Origin: Micromonospora cabrerizensis
GTDB lineage: Bacteria; Actinomycetota; Actinomycetes; Mycobacteriales; Micromonosporaceae
NCBI RefSeq assembly: GCF_022230955.1
Contig: NZ_JAKKFI010000065.1
Coordinates: 1 to 64,000 of the forward strand
Length of the DNA stretch: 64,000 nt
Direction of reading: 5' to 3'
Shown here: in pieces, positions 50,649 to 59,184 of the stretch
How positions within the stretch are numbered: the first letter of the stretch is position 1
How the letters are laid out: each line of letters begins with the position of its first letter
The notes under the pieces: generated by a model
The model's database searches: none
Told to the model about the DNA's origin: nothing
Seen by the model: the letters and a program-made list of their open reading frames with translations, nothing else
Program-made: the position numbers and the translations under genes

Positions 50649-51050
50649 TCAGTACCAGTCCGGGCGGTCGTCAGCGGCACGACCGCCGTCGGCCACTCGA
50701 CCACTGTCAGCCGCACGGCCGCTGTCAGGCGGTGGACTGCCGCCCGGCGCGTCGGCCATCACCTCGCCGACCAGTTCACGGACCCGGGCGGCGGCTGCCT
50801 CCTGGGCGCGCTTGGCCGCGGCCGTGAACTCCTCGGCCAGGGTGTACGAGTCGAGGCGCATCGCCCGGGCGTTGACGTCGGTGGAGACGATCGTGCCGTC
50901 CGCCGAGGCGGTGACCCGGACCAGGCCGGAGTCGCTGACGCCCTCGGCGCTGCTGTCTTCCAGCTCGGTCATCTTGCCGGCCAGCTCGCGCTGCCAGCTG
51001 TCCAGGTTGCGGGCCAGCGCCTCGATGCGGTCCAGACCGGGAAAGGTCAT
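50649..51050 (-). CDS. YbaB/EbfC-like small DNA-binding protein
   Basis: This 133-residue protein has a YbaB/EbfC pattern: an N-terminal helix (DRIEALARNLDSWQRELAGK), a central beta sheet (LVRVTASADGTIVSTDVNA) and a C-terminal helix (LAEEFTAAAKRAQEAAAARV). Family members bind DNA as dimers. Copies beside WXG100 genes are common in actinobacteria. The last 30 residues are a disordered Asp/Gly/Arg tail with DSGRAADSGRVADGGRAAD repeats. The start is an ATG. Confidence 0.82.
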   Translation of the reverse strand: MTFPGLDRIEALARNLDSWQRELAGKMTELEDSSAEGVSDSGLVRVTASADGTIVSTDVNARAMRLDSYTLAEEFTAAAKRAQEAAAARVRELVGEVMADAPGGSPPPDSGRAADSGRVADGGRAADDRPDWY

Positions 51051-51061
51051 GTCGGTCCCTA

Positions 51062-51988
51062 TCAGGTCAGGATGGAGTCGAAGACATTCTGCACGCCCTT
51101 GGTGTACGGGCCCAGATCCTCGCGGTACGTGCCGTCCACGAGGTAGTTGCGGTCCTTCGTGCCGTCGGAGATGTCGTGCATCCCGACGCCGGTGTCCAGT
51201 AGAGCCCCGCCGATGCCGGGGATGTTGACCGGGGACACTTGATTGATCACGAACTTGCCCGGGAAGAGCGTCTTGAACTTCTCGATCTGGAACGCTCTGC
51301 CCTCGGGCGTCCAGCCGGACTTGTTCCACACCTTGTACGCCTTCTTCGCCTTGCGGATCTCCAGGACCGCACGGCGGTAACGCATCAGCAGCTCGGCGAC
51401 CTTCTGCATCTTGGCGGCCAGCTTCGTGAGGATCTCGGCGAACCGGGCGACGATCTTGACCATCCGCCCGACGGTGGTGGCCAGCCGCGCCAGCACCCGG
51501 ACGACCGTTGCGGCAAGCGAGATGCCGGCGCTGAGCGCCGCCGCGACCGCCGCGATGATCACCTCGGTGAGGAACCAGAGCAGGAACTCGAGGATCAGCT
51601 CGACCAGCAGGTTGAACGCGTCGACTGCGGCGTTGGCCGCGTCGACCAGCACCTCCTTGGTGCCGTCCAGTCCCTTGGCCAGCTCCTCGATCGCCTCCTC
51701 CACCGACTCCATCGAGGCGTGGAAGCTCTCGGCGGCGTCGCCTGACCAGGCACCCCGCAGCCGGGCCCGGTCCTGGATCTGCTCCCCGGCGATCTCGCGG
51801 ACCGCCGCGCCGGTGTCCAGGCAGAGTTGCGCGGCGCGCATCAAGTCGTCCGGCTCGCCCGCGACCAGTTCGAGAAGCTGCTCGAAGGGCCAGAGCACCG
51901 CGTTGGACAGCGGCTTGAACGGGTCGGGGGTGCCCGAGACGATCTGCTCGAAGTAGGTCTTGTTGCGCTGCAACGCCTCGGTGCTCAC
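51062..51988 (-). CDS. Long WXG-type protein, candidate ESX substrate
   Basis: This 308-residue protein has an N-terminal helical domain with a WXG-like turn (AWSGDAAESFHASM near residue 80), then a strongly hydrophobic central part (LLVELILEFLLWFLTEVIIA and following, about 125-165), then a basic helical stretch (MRYRRAVLEIRKAKKAYK) and a C-terminal domain of about 80 residues with no family that I recognise (PEGRAFQIEKF, DRNYLVDGTYREDLG). It resembles ESX substrates that carry an N-terminal export domain and a C-terminal effector part, but no toxin motif is seen. The GTG overlaps the preceding stop (GTGA). Confidence 0.75.
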   Translation of the reverse strand: MSTEALQRNKTYFEQIVSGTPDPFKPLSNAVLWPFEQLLELVAGEPDDLMRAAQLCLDTGAAVREIAGEQIQDRARLRGAWSGDAAESFHASMESVEEAIEELAKGLDGTKEVLVDAANAAVDAFNLLVELILEFLLWFLTEVIIAAVAAALSAGISLAATVVRVLARLATTVGRMVKIVARFAEILTKLAAKMQKVAELLMRYRRAVLEIRKAKKAYKVWNKSGWTPEGRAFQIEKFKTLFPGKFVINQVSPVNIPGIGGALLDTGVGMHDISDGTKDRNYLVDGTYREDLGPYTKGVQNVFDSILT

Positions 51989-52389
51989 GCGGGCACCTGC
52001 CCGGTCGAGCTGCCGGGGGACGAGGTGCCCGGTGACCAGGGGCCGGGTGCGATGACGTCGGGAGCGGGCGGCCGGCCGGGCACGAACATGTCGGTGTTGG
52101 CCACATCGGTGCCGGTGTAGGCGGCGGCGGTGTCGGCCAGCCCCTCGGCGATGTCCGCCATCACCTCGGCGCCTTCGGCCAACCCCTGGAGGCAGGCCTC
52201 GAACTGCTCGGCGTACGCCGCGGCGAGACCGAAGGACGCCGGCATCACCCCGAACGCGTGCCGGGGCACGTGCCCGTCACCGAACGAGCGGTGCAACTCG
52301 CGAAAGCGCTCCGCCCGGTCGGTGGACGCCTTGGCGAACGCCGTCAGCGCCTCCGGCTGGACCTCCAGCTCACTGCTCGGGCTCGACAC
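51985..52389 (-). CDS. EspC-like (DUF2580) ESX-associated protein
   Basis: This 134-residue helical protein starts at a GTG behind GGGGAGGG. EVQPEALTAFAKASTDRAER near the start fits the EspC/DUF2580 family of type VII secretion targets, which lack the WXG turn but share the hairpin. The C-terminal 30 residues are Pro/Ser/Gly-rich. It is first in a four-gene operon with the long WXG protein, YbaB-like protein and an unknown protein. It lies about 48 kb from the mycP/eccE locus in this window, whose secretion machine it may use. Confidence 0.78.
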   Translation of the reverse strand: MSSPSSELEVQPEALTAFAKASTDRAERFRELHRSFGDGHVPRHAFGVMPASFGLAAAYAEQFEACLQGLAEGAEVMADIAEGLADTAAAYTGTDVANTDMFVPGRPPAPDVIAPGPWSPGTSSPGSSTGQVPA

Positions 52390-52524
52390 GGACCCTCCCC
52401 TGTGTCCTGTGCGACGGATCAGCCGCCACGACTCCCCACCATAGGCACTGCCCGCCGCCATCGGTGACCCCGCCCGTGACGTCGGGGTCACCGAGCCTGG
52501 ACTTTGTCCCGTAAAGTAGTTTGC

Positions 52525-53169
52525 GTGGACCTAGACGATGACCTTCCACCCGCCGACGCGGCAGCGGCGCTGCGGCTGATCCAGGACCAGCGGTCGGCGA
52601 CGGCACGGCGCCTCGATCCCGACGCCCGCCTGCTCTACTGGCCCTGGGGCGTCGCCTGGCTGGTCGGCTTCGGGCTGTTCTTCCTGAGGTTTCCCCCCGG
52701 CGACTCGGAGCTGGTCCGTCTGCCGGGCTGGCTGCCGCTAACCGTCCTCTTCGCGCTGCTGCTGGCCGCCGCGGCGGTCCAGGCGGTCGCCAGTGCGCGG
52801 GCGTACGGCCAGGTGACCGGCGACTCCGCGCGACGTGGCCGCTGGTACGGGTGCGCCTGGGGCCTCGGATCGGTGAGTGTCTACGCAGGGACAGGTCAGA
52901 TCACCGAGTACCTGCCACACGATCGGGCGGGACTGCTCTGGTCGGCGACCGCGGTCGGGCTGACCGGCGCGCTGCACATGGCTGGTGGGGCTATCTGGCT
53001 GAACCGGGACCTGTTCCGGCTGGGCGTGTGGATCAGCGTGATCAACCTGGTCGGCGCGATCGCCGGGCCGGGTTGGCACGCACTGGTAGTGGCGGCGGCC
53101 GGCGGCGGCGGGATCCTGGTCGCCGGCGCACTCGCCCGACGGCGACAGCGAGAGCGGCAGCGACTGTGA
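52525..53169 (+). CDS. Membrane protein, first gene of an ABC exporter operon
   Basis: This 214-residue protein has a short charged N-terminus and then about five or six hydrophobic helices, ending in RRRQRERQRL. The function is unknown. The GTG at 52525 has no ribosome site and TAAAGT ends 7 bases before it, so the transcript is probably leaderless. Its stop overlaps the GTG of a winged-helix regulator. The order membrane protein, regulator, ABC ATPase, permease suggests that it modulates the exporter or senses its substrate. Confidence 0.82.
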   Translation: MDLDDDLPPADAAAALRLIQDQRSATARRLDPDARLLYWPWGVAWLVGFGLFFLRFPPGDSELVRLPGWLPLTVLFALLLAAAAVQAVASARAYGQVTGDSARRGRWYGCAWGLGSVSVYAGTGQITEYLPHDRAGLLWSATAVGLTGALHMAGGAIWLNRDLFRLGVWISVINLVGAIAGPGWHALVVAAAGGGGILVAGALARRRQRERQRL

Positions 53170-53477
53170 CCGAGCTGGACCCGGTCATCCACGCGCAGGC
53201 CCGGCTGCGGGTGGTCGCCAGCCTCTCCACTCTCGGCGAGGGCGACAAGATCGCTTTTCCCCGTCTACAGGAACTGCTCGCGATGACCGCCGGCAACCTC
53301 TCCGTGCACCTGCGCAAGCTTGAGGACGCCGGCTACGTGGAGATCAGCAAGACCCACCGTGGACGGACACCGGCAACCCTGGTCCGGCTCAGCCGGCGGG
53401 GCCGGCTGGCGTTCGAGGAGTACACCGAAGCTATCCGCAGCCTGCTCGACCTCACCCCGTCGAAGGAGCAGTCATGA
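53166..53477 (+). CDS. Winged-helix transcriptional regulator
   Basis: This 103-residue protein is a single winged-helix domain: VIHAQARLRVVASLSTL, then FPRLQELLAMTAGNLSVHLR and KLEDAGYVEISKT, with the wing RGRTPATLVRLSRRGR. It resembles ArsR/MarR-like DUF (transcriptional regulator, PF13601) proteins that have a short C-terminal helix and no ligand pocket of note. It overlaps both neighbours (GTGA, ATGA), so it likely autoregulates this operon. Confidence 0.9.
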   Translation: MTELDPVIHAQARLRVVASLSTLGEGDKIAFPRLQELLAMTAGNLSVHLRKLEDAGYVEISKTHRGRTPATLVRLSRRGRLAFEEYTEAIRSLLDLTPSKEQS

Positions 53478-54421
53478 CCCTCGCCCGCGCCGACCAGGCC
53501 ACTCGCCGGTACGGCGACGTCCTCGCCCTCGACCGCGTCGACCTCGAAGTCTCCGCCGGTGAGCTGGTCGGCCTGCTCGGGCCGAACGGCGCCGGCAAGA
53601 GCACTCTGATGAACCTGCTGGTCGGCCTGCGCCGGCCCAGCTCGGGGCGGGTCGAGCTGTTCGGTGGCGACCCCCGCGACCCGGCGAGCCGGCGGCAGAT
53701 CGGCGTCACGCCACAGGAAACCGGCCTGCCCGGCACGCTGCGCGTCAGTGAGGTCGTCGACTTCGTCGCCGCGCACTACCCGGACCCGCTGCCTCGCGGT
53801 GAACTGCTCGACCAGTTCGGCCTGGGCGACCTCGCCCGACGGCAGACCGGAGGTCTCTCCGGGGGGCAGCGTCGACGGTTGGCGGTGGCGTTGGCATTCG
53901 TCGGCCGGCCCCGGTTGGTGCTGCTCGACGAACCGACCACCGGCCTGGACGTGGCGGCCCGGCACACCCTGTGGGAGGCGATACGCGCGTTCCACGCCGA
54001 CGGCGGCACCGTGCTGCTGAGCAGCCACTACCTGGAGGAGGTGGAGGCGCTGGCACACCGGGTGGTGGTGATCGGGCAGGGCCGGGTGCTCGCCGACGAC
54101 ACGGTGGACGCCGTGCGCGGCATCGTCGGCGTACGACGGGTCAGCCTCGTCGCCGACCAACTGCCAGACCTGCCCGGCGTCGTCCGCACCGAACGCGTCG
54201 ACGGCCGGCTGCACCTGCTCACCACCGACGCCGACGCACTGGTCCGAGCGCTGGTCACGGCCGGAACGGCCTTCACCGACCTGGAGGTACGACCGACCTC
54301 GCTGGAGGAGGCGTTCCTCGCCATCACCAGCGGGGACGCGCCCACCGGGGACCAGCCGGCCACCGAAGGCCGAACCGCCACCGCCACCGCCGCGGCCGGC
54401 GGCCGACCCACCACCGTCTGA
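53474..54421 (+). CDS. ABC transporter ATP-binding protein (ABC-2 exporter)
   Basis: This 315-residue ATPase has Walker A GPNGAGKST, the Q-loop, signature LSGGQRRRL, Walker B LVLLDEPTTGLD and the His switch SSHYLEEVE. The C-terminal 90 residues are an extension of the CcmA/DrrA type. It pairs with the permease that follows. Substrate is unknown; drugs or lipids are typical for this subclass. The last 30 residues are Thr/Ala-rich. Confidence 0.93.
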   Translation: MTLARADQATRRYGDVLALDRVDLEVSAGELVGLLGPNGAGKSTLMNLLVGLRRPSSGRVELFGGDPRDPASRRQIGVTPQETGLPGTLRVSEVVDFVAAHYPDPLPRGELLDQFGLGDLARRQTGGLSGGQRRRLAVALAFVGRPRLVLLDEPTTGLDVAARHTLWEAIRAFHADGGTVLLSSHYLEEVEALAHRVVVIGQGRVLADDTVDAVRGIVGVRRVSLVADQLPDLPGVVRTERVDGRLHLLTTDADALVRALVTAGTAFTDLEVRPTSLEEAFLAITSGDAPTGDQPATEGRTATATAAAGGRPTTV

Positions 54422-54431
54422 GGAGGCCACC

Positions 54432-55169
54432 GTGCAGCTCGCCCTGGTTCACGCCCGCTACCAACTCCTGGAGATCATCCGGATTCCGGTGGCCGTCGTC
54501 GGCAGCGCCTTCTTCCCGGCCGCCGCCATGATCTTCTTCGTGGTGCCGTTCGCCGGCGAGGACTCGGCCGGCGCCACCCTGGCCACCGCGTCGATGGTCA
54601 CCTTCTCGGTGATGAGCGCCAACATCTTCCAGTACGGTGTCGGCGTCGCCGAGGACCGTGACCAGCCCTGGAACCCGTACACCCGGACCCTGCCGGCCGG
54701 GCCCGCGCCCCGGTTCGCGGGCCGGGTGCTGGCCGGCCTGGCGCTGACGTACCTCTCGCTGATCCCGGTCGTGGTGATCGGCGCGACGCTGACCGCGGCC
54801 GAGATCACCCTGGCGGCGTTCCTGCTGACCATCGGCACCGTGGCCGTCATCTCGGTGCCGTTCACGCTGATGGGCCTCGCCATCGGCTACTCGCTGCCCA
54901 GCAAGGCGGCGATCGTCGTGGCGCAGGTCGTCTTCCTGCCACTCGCGTTCGGCGGCGGCCTGCTCTCCGCGCCCGGTGACGCACCCGGGTTCATCGAGAC
55001 GATCGCGCCGTTCCTGCCCACCCGGGGCGCGGCCGAGCTGATGTGGTCGGCGGTCGGCGACTACCGCGTCCAGCCGCTGGCGATGATCATGCTCGGCGTC
55101 TGGGTGGTGCTGCTCGCGGCGCTCGCCGGCTGGGCGTACCGACGGGACGAGGGTCGCCGGTTCAGCTGA
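54432..55169 (+). CDS. ABC-2-type permease
   Basis: This 245-residue protein has six hydrophobic helices and the ABC-2 membrane pattern (AAMIFFVVPFAGE early, then VVVIGATLTAAEITLAAFLL). It starts at a GTG behind GAGGAGG, 10 bases after the ATPase gene. Together the two form a half-size exporter. Confidence 0.9.
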   Translation: MQLALVHARYQLLEIIRIPVAVVGSAFFPAAAMIFFVVPFAGEDSAGATLATASMVTFSVMSANIFQYGVGVAEDRDQPWNPYTRTLPAGPAPRFAGRVLAGLALTYLSLIPVVVIGATLTAAEITLAAFLLTIGTVAVISVPFTLMGLAIGYSLPSKAAIVVAQVVFLPLAFGGGLLSAPGDAPGFIETIAPFLPTRGAAELMWSAVGDYRVQPLAMIMLGVWVVLLAALAGWAYRRDEGRRFS

Positions 55170-55264
55170 CGATTCGTCCGTTTTCGCCCCGGGCCGCAGC
55201 GGGACGGTGCCAGGATTCCGGCAGGGGGTCGCCGTGACCGCCCGGGTGCGAGAGGGGTCTTGAC

Positions 55265-56029
55265 GTGAGCACCGTCCCGCCGGGTACGCCCTGCTGGGCC
55301 GACCTGGCCACCCCGGACCTGACCGACGCGCGGCGCTTCTACCCGGAGCTGTTCGGCTGGACCGGCCGGGTGACACCGGAGCCCGAGGCGGGCGGCTACA
55401 CGGTCTTCCTGCTCGACGGCAGGCCGGTGGCCGGGGCCGGGCCGCCGGCGATCCCGGACCAGGTGCCGATCTGGTCGACGTACCTGGCCACCGACGACGC
55501 GGAACTGGTCGCCGGCCGGGTCGAACGGGCCGGCGGGCAGGTCGTCGTGCCACCGTTCGAGGTCTTCGACCGGGGCTGGATGGCCGTCTTCGCCGACCCG
55601 GCCGGCGCCACGTTCAGCGTCTGGCAGCCGCTGGCCATGGCCGGCGCGGAGGTGTTCAACGTGCCGGGCGCGATGAGCTGGAACGAACTGGTCACCCCCG
55701 ACCCCGAGGGCGCGAAGGTCTTCTACGAGCTGGTGTTCGGCTGGCAACCGGACGACCAGGCGGTGGGCCCCATGACGTACACCGGCTGGCGGCTCGGGAC
55801 GCAGATCGTCGCCGGGATGATGCCGCCGCTGGCCGACGACTTCCCGGCCGACCTGCCCGCGTACTGGACGGTGTACTTCGCGGTGACCGACGCGGACGCC
55901 GCAGCGGCCCGCGCCGCCGAGCTGGGCGGAACGATCCTGGTGCCACCCCGGGACATCCCGGCGGGCCGGTTCGCGGCCCTACGTGACCCCCAGGGCGCCC
56001 TCTTCTCCGTCATCGACCTGGGCTCCTGA
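55265..56029 (+). CDS. VOC-family protein with two glyoxalase-like domains
   Basis: This 254-residue protein consists of two similar beta-alpha-beta modules (about residues 5-120 and 130-250). Each has the family's WADLATPDLTDARRFYPELF-like or WNELVTPDPEGAKVFYELVF start and a PFEVFDRGWMAVFADPAGA or RFAALRDPQGALFSVIDLG end. VOC proteins bind metals or act as antibiotic-binding or ring-cleaving enzymes. Such two-domain actinobacterial copies are of unknown function. The GTG at 55265 has GAGAGGGG upstream. Confidence 0.9.
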   Translation: MSTVPPGTPCWADLATPDLTDARRFYPELFGWTGRVTPEPEAGGYTVFLLDGRPVAGAGPPAIPDQVPIWSTYLATDDAELVAGRVERAGGQVVVPPFEVFDRGWMAVFADPAGATFSVWQPLAMAGAEVFNVPGAMSWNELVTPDPEGAKVFYELVFGWQPDDQAVGPMTYTGWRLGTQIVAGMMPPLADDFPADLPAYWTVYFAVTDADAAAARAAELGGTILVPPRDIPAGRFAALRDPQGALFSVIDLGS

Positions 56030-56061
56030 GCCGGACGACCTCGCGCACTGCCCGCAACTGC

Positions 56062-56140
56062 CAAGATCGCACTGGATCGTGGATGTAGTGGCTTCGTCCT
56101 CTTCCTGAGGCCACTCTTTCCACGATCGAGCGCGATCTTG
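56062..56140. repeat. Large interrupted palindrome between convergent genes
   Basis: Three successive arms pair symmetrically: CAAGATCGC (56062-56070) with 56132-56140, GATCGTGGA (56075-56083) with 56119-56127, and AGTGGC (56087-56092) with 56110-56115. The spacers are also symmetric (4/4 and 3/3). The RNA would be a long, regularly bulged hairpin. It lies between the VOC and btuD stops and can serve as a bidirectional terminator. Confidence 0.85.
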
Positions 56141-56155
56141 CCGGTCGGGCTGGTG

Positions 56156-57013
56156 TCACAGATGAGCGCGGGGACGGACCGGGACCACCAGCGGGCCGTG
56201 GGTGCCCGGAACCACCCGGACGCTGGCCCGGTAGTGGGTCGCCAGCAGGTGCTCGGTCAGCACCTCGGACGGGGTCCCGGCGGCCACCACCTTGCCGGCG
56301 GCGAGCATCACCATCCGGTCGGCGTACTCGCCGGCCAGGGAGAGGTCGTGCATCGTGGCGAGGACGGTCAGGCCGTGCTCGCGGCGCAACTGGTCGACCA
56401 GTTCCAGCACCTCCTGCTGGTGGCCGATGTCGAGTGCGCTGGTCGGCTCGTCGAGCAGCAGCAGCGTCGCACCCTGGGCGAGCGCCCGGGCGAGGAACAC
56501 CCGCTGCCGTTCGCCTCCGGAGAGGGTGGCCAGCTCCCGCCGGTGGAAGCCGGTGAGGTCCAACCGTCCGAGCACCTCGTGCACGGCGTCGAGGTCGGCG
56601 GTCGACTCCCGGCCCAGCGTGGGGATGTACGGCGTGCGGCCGAGCAGCACGTAGTCCAGCACCGACATTCCGGGCGGCACCACCGGCGACTGTGCCACGG
56701 TGGCCACCACCCGGGCGCGGTCCCGGCGGCGCAGCGCGGTGCTCGCCGTACCGAACAGGGTGATCGCTCCCGGCGCGGGCAGCAGGCCGCCGACGGCGCG
56801 CAACAGGGTCGACTTGCCGGCGCCGTTCGGGCCGATCACGGTGACCCACTCGCCGACGGCGACGGTGAGGTCGACGCCGGTCAGGATCGGTGTGCCGCCG
56901 AGGTCGACGTGCAGCCCGCGCACCTCGACGGCCGGCACACCGCCGTCGCCGCCCCCGAACGGAAGGCCGGCGGACGGAAGACCGGCGGACGGGCCGGCGG
57001 GCTCCCGGCTCAC
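56156..57013 (-). CDS. btuD: Vitamin B12 ABC transporter ATPase
   Basis: This 285-residue ATPase has Walker A GPNGAGKST, signature LSGGERQRVFLARAL, Walker B LLLLDEPTSALDIGH and the switch histidine MHDLSLAGEY. It belongs to the FecE/BtuD class that pairs with FecCD-type permeases. The cobalamin riboswitch upstream of btuF assigns the substrate. The first 25 residues are Gly/Pro-rich and dispensable-looking. The GTG overlaps the btuC stop. Confidence 0.92.
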   Translation of the reverse strand: MSREPAGPSAGLPSAGLPFGGGDGGVPAVEVRGLHVDLGGTPILTGVDLTVAVGEWVTVIGPNGAGKSTLLRAVGGLLPAPGAITLFGTASTALRRRDRARVVATVAQSPVVPPGMSVLDYVLLGRTPYIPTLGRESTADLDAVHEVLGRLDLTGFHRRELATLSGGERQRVFLARALAQGATLLLLDEPTSALDIGHQQEVLELVDQLRREHGLTVLATMHDLSLAGEYADRMVMLAAGKVVAAGTPSEVLTEHLLATHYRASVRVVPGTHGPLVVPVRPRAHL

Positions 57014-58158
57014 GTGAGCACCCGTCGGGCGGTCCGCAGCACGATCACGAAGAACGGGCCGCCCAGCAGGGCGGTCACCACCCCGATCGGCACCTCGGAC
57101 GGGGCGGCGACGGTGCGGGCCACCACGTCGGTCAGCGCCAGGAACGCACCGCCGAACAGCAGGGACAGCGGCAGGATCGCCCGGTAACTCGACCCGGCGA
57201 GCAGTCGGACGGTGTGGGGCACGATGATGCCGACGAAGCCGATCAGGCCGGTCGCGGAGACCGCCGCCGCGGTGCCCAGGGAGGCGGCGGCGATCAAGAG
57301 GTAGCGGGTGCGCTGCGGGTGCAGGCCCAGACTCCTCGCCTCGTCGTCACCGACCGCGAGGACGTCCAGCTCGCGGCGGTGCAGCAGCACCACCACCGCG
57401 GTCAGGGCGGCGTACGGCAGCACCAGCAGCACGTCGTGCCAGCCGGCGGTGGCCAGCCGACCGAGCAGCCAGGAGTAGACCGGTTGGATGCTGTCGGAGT
57501 GTCGTTGCAGCAGGTACGTCTGCCCGGCGGAGAGGAACGCGGAGACCGCCACTCCGGCCAGGATCAGCATCGCCGGTGAGCTGCTGCGCCCGCCGGCCGC
57601 GCCGAGCACGTAGGTCATCGTGACGGCGAGCAGCGAACCGACGAACGCGGCCAACGGGATGGTCATCGGCAGCCCGGAGATCGCGCCCTGCCGGCCGGCG
57701 CCGCCGAGGGCGATCGCCGCGGTGACCGCGAGGCCGGCGCCGGCGGCCACGCCCAGGAGGTACGGGTCGGCGAGCGGGTTGCGGAACACGCCCTGGTAGC
57801 AGCCACCGGCGAGGGCGAGCAGCCCGCCGACCAGCAGGCCCAGCACCACCCGGGGCAACCGCAGCTCGGTGACGATCGCGATCTCCCGCTCGGAGAGGCC
57901 GCTGTCGAGGTGCACCCCCGGGATCAGGTTGAGCAGCTCGGCGGCGACGCTGCCCGCAGGCAGGCTGACCGGGCCGAGCGACACCCCGGCGACGAGCGCG
58001 ACGAGCACCGCGAACACCCCGGCGACCAGCCACCGCTTGCGCAGCCCGGCGGGCCGCGGCTCGACCGACCGGTCGGCGGCGGAGGGCGCGGACGACCCGG
58101 CGGGCCGGCTGCCGAATCGCAGGCCGGCCCGCCGGGACGGAGGCGGAGTGGTGGTCAC
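57010..58158 (-). CDS. btuC: Vitamin B12 ABC transporter permease
   Basis: This 382-residue FecCD-family permease has about ten helices, LALAGGCYQGVFRNPLADPYLLG, and FVGIIVPHTVRLLAGSSYR, the last being the ATPase contact. The first 45 residues are an Arg/Pro-rich extension. It starts at a GTG and sits 13 bases past the btuF stop, within the riboswitch-controlled operon. Confidence 0.93.
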   Translation of the reverse strand: MTTTPPPSRRAGLRFGSRPAGSSAPSAADRSVEPRPAGLRKRWLVAGVFAVLVALVAGVSLGPVSLPAGSVAAELLNLIPGVHLDSGLSEREIAIVTELRLPRVVLGLLVGGLLALAGGCYQGVFRNPLADPYLLGVAAGAGLAVTAAIALGGAGRQGAISGLPMTIPLAAFVGSLLAVTMTYVLGAAGGRSSSPAMLILAGVAVSAFLSAGQTYLLQRHSDSIQPVYSWLLGRLATAGWHDVLLVLPYAALTAVVVLLHRRELDVLAVGDDEARSLGLHPQRTRYLLIAAASLGTAAAVSATGLIGFVGIIVPHTVRLLAGSSYRAILPLSLLFGGAFLALTDVVARTVAAPSEVPIGVVTALLGGPFFVIVLRTARRVLT

Positions 58159-58171
58159 CGACGGACGACGG

Positions 58172-59101
58172 TCACGCGGGAACCTTGGCGACCGCGTCGA
58201 TGATGACCCGGAGCAGGTCCACGACCCGTGGGCCCCAGCGGGAGGCGATGTCGTCGTCCAGCGCGACCACCTGGTTGTTCTTGACCGCGGTGAGCCCGGC
58301 CCAGCCGCTGCGCGCCTTGACCGAGTCGGCGTTCTGCTGGCAGCACTTGGAGTCGGCCAGGAAGACGAAGTCCGGGTTGGCCTTGACGATGAACTCCTGG
58401 GACAGCTGCGGGTAGCCGGCGTTCTTGCCGTCCGCGTCGGCGGGGTCGGCGATGTTGGTCAGACCGACCTGGCTGTAGAGCGAGCCGATGAAGGTCTTGC
58501 TGGTGGCGCTGTACAGCTCCGGGCCCAGCTCGTGGAAGTAGGTGAGCTTCGCGGTGCGCTGCGGCAGGTCCTTGACCAGCTTGGCGATGTCGTCCTTCAT
58601 CCGGGTGGCGACGTCGGTGGCCTGGTCGGCGTGCCCGGTGAGCGTGCCCAGCTCGGTGATCTGCCGGTACGAGTCGTCCAGCGTGGTGGCCGCCGGGGTG
58701 AGGTAGACCGGAATCTTCAGCTTGGTGAGCTGGTCGACGATCTTGTTGGTGTCGTTGGCGAGCACCACCAGGTCGGGGCTCTTGCCGGCGATGGCCTCGG
58801 CGTTCGGCTGGAAGCCGGAGAGGTCGGTCTTGGGCGCGTCGGCCGGGTAGTTGGACTGGTCGTCGACGGCGCTCACCTGCGGCCCGGCACCGATCGCGAA
58901 GAGCATCTCGGTGGCGGTGGGTGACAGCGAGACGATCTTCTCGGGGCGCTTGTCGAGGGTGAGCGTGCCGACCGTGACCGGGTACGCGGCGGCCGCGGTG
59001 CCGGTGGTCGGCGTGTCGTCGGCCTTCTCGGCGCAGGCGCCGAGGGCGAGCGCGGCGACCGCGAGGGTCGCGGCGAAGAGCCGAGGGGTACGTCTGAACA
59101 T
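58172..59101 (-). CDS. btuF: Vitamin B12-binding lipoprotein
   Basis: This 309-residue protein has a lipoprotein signal (LAVAALALGAC, lipidated Cys near residue 21) and the two-lobe BtuF fold: RPEKIVSLSPTATEMLFAIG early, VLANDTNKIVDQLTKLKIPV in the middle, and FVFLADSKCCQQ late. It captures cobalamin for BtuCD. The start is the ATG at 59101 behind ACAGGAGG, and the upstream RNA is the riboswitch. Confidence 0.93.
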   Translation of the reverse strand: MFRRTPRLFAATLAVAALALGACAEKADDTPTTGTAAAAYPVTVGTLTLDKRPEKIVSLSPTATEMLFAIGAGPQVSAVDDQSNYPADAPKTDLSGFQPNAEAIAGKSPDLVVLANDTNKIVDQLTKLKIPVYLTPAATTLDDSYRQITELGTLTGHADQATDVATRMKDDIAKLVKDLPQRTAKLTYFHELGPELYSATSKTFIGSLYSQVGLTNIADPADADGKNAGYPQLSQEFIVKANPDFVFLADSKCCQQNADSVKARSGWAGLTAVKNNQVVALDDDIASRWGPRVVDLLRVIIDAVAKVPA

Positions 59102-59109
59102 GGGGGCCT

Positions 59110-59145
59110 CCTGTCGGTCGAGGAGTGTGGTGCTTCGCCGACAGG
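59110..59145 (-). promoter_or_regulatory. Expression-platform hairpin of the btuF riboswitch
   Basis: CCTGTCGG (59110-59117) and its complement (59138-59145) can pair across a 20-base loop. One arm abuts the AGGAGG ribosome site of btuF, so the hairpin can hide it. That is how cobalamin riboswitches repress translation. Confidence 0.55.
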
Positions 59146-59184
59146 GACTTTCGTACGCCCGCCCACGAGGCGCCCTTCCTCGAG

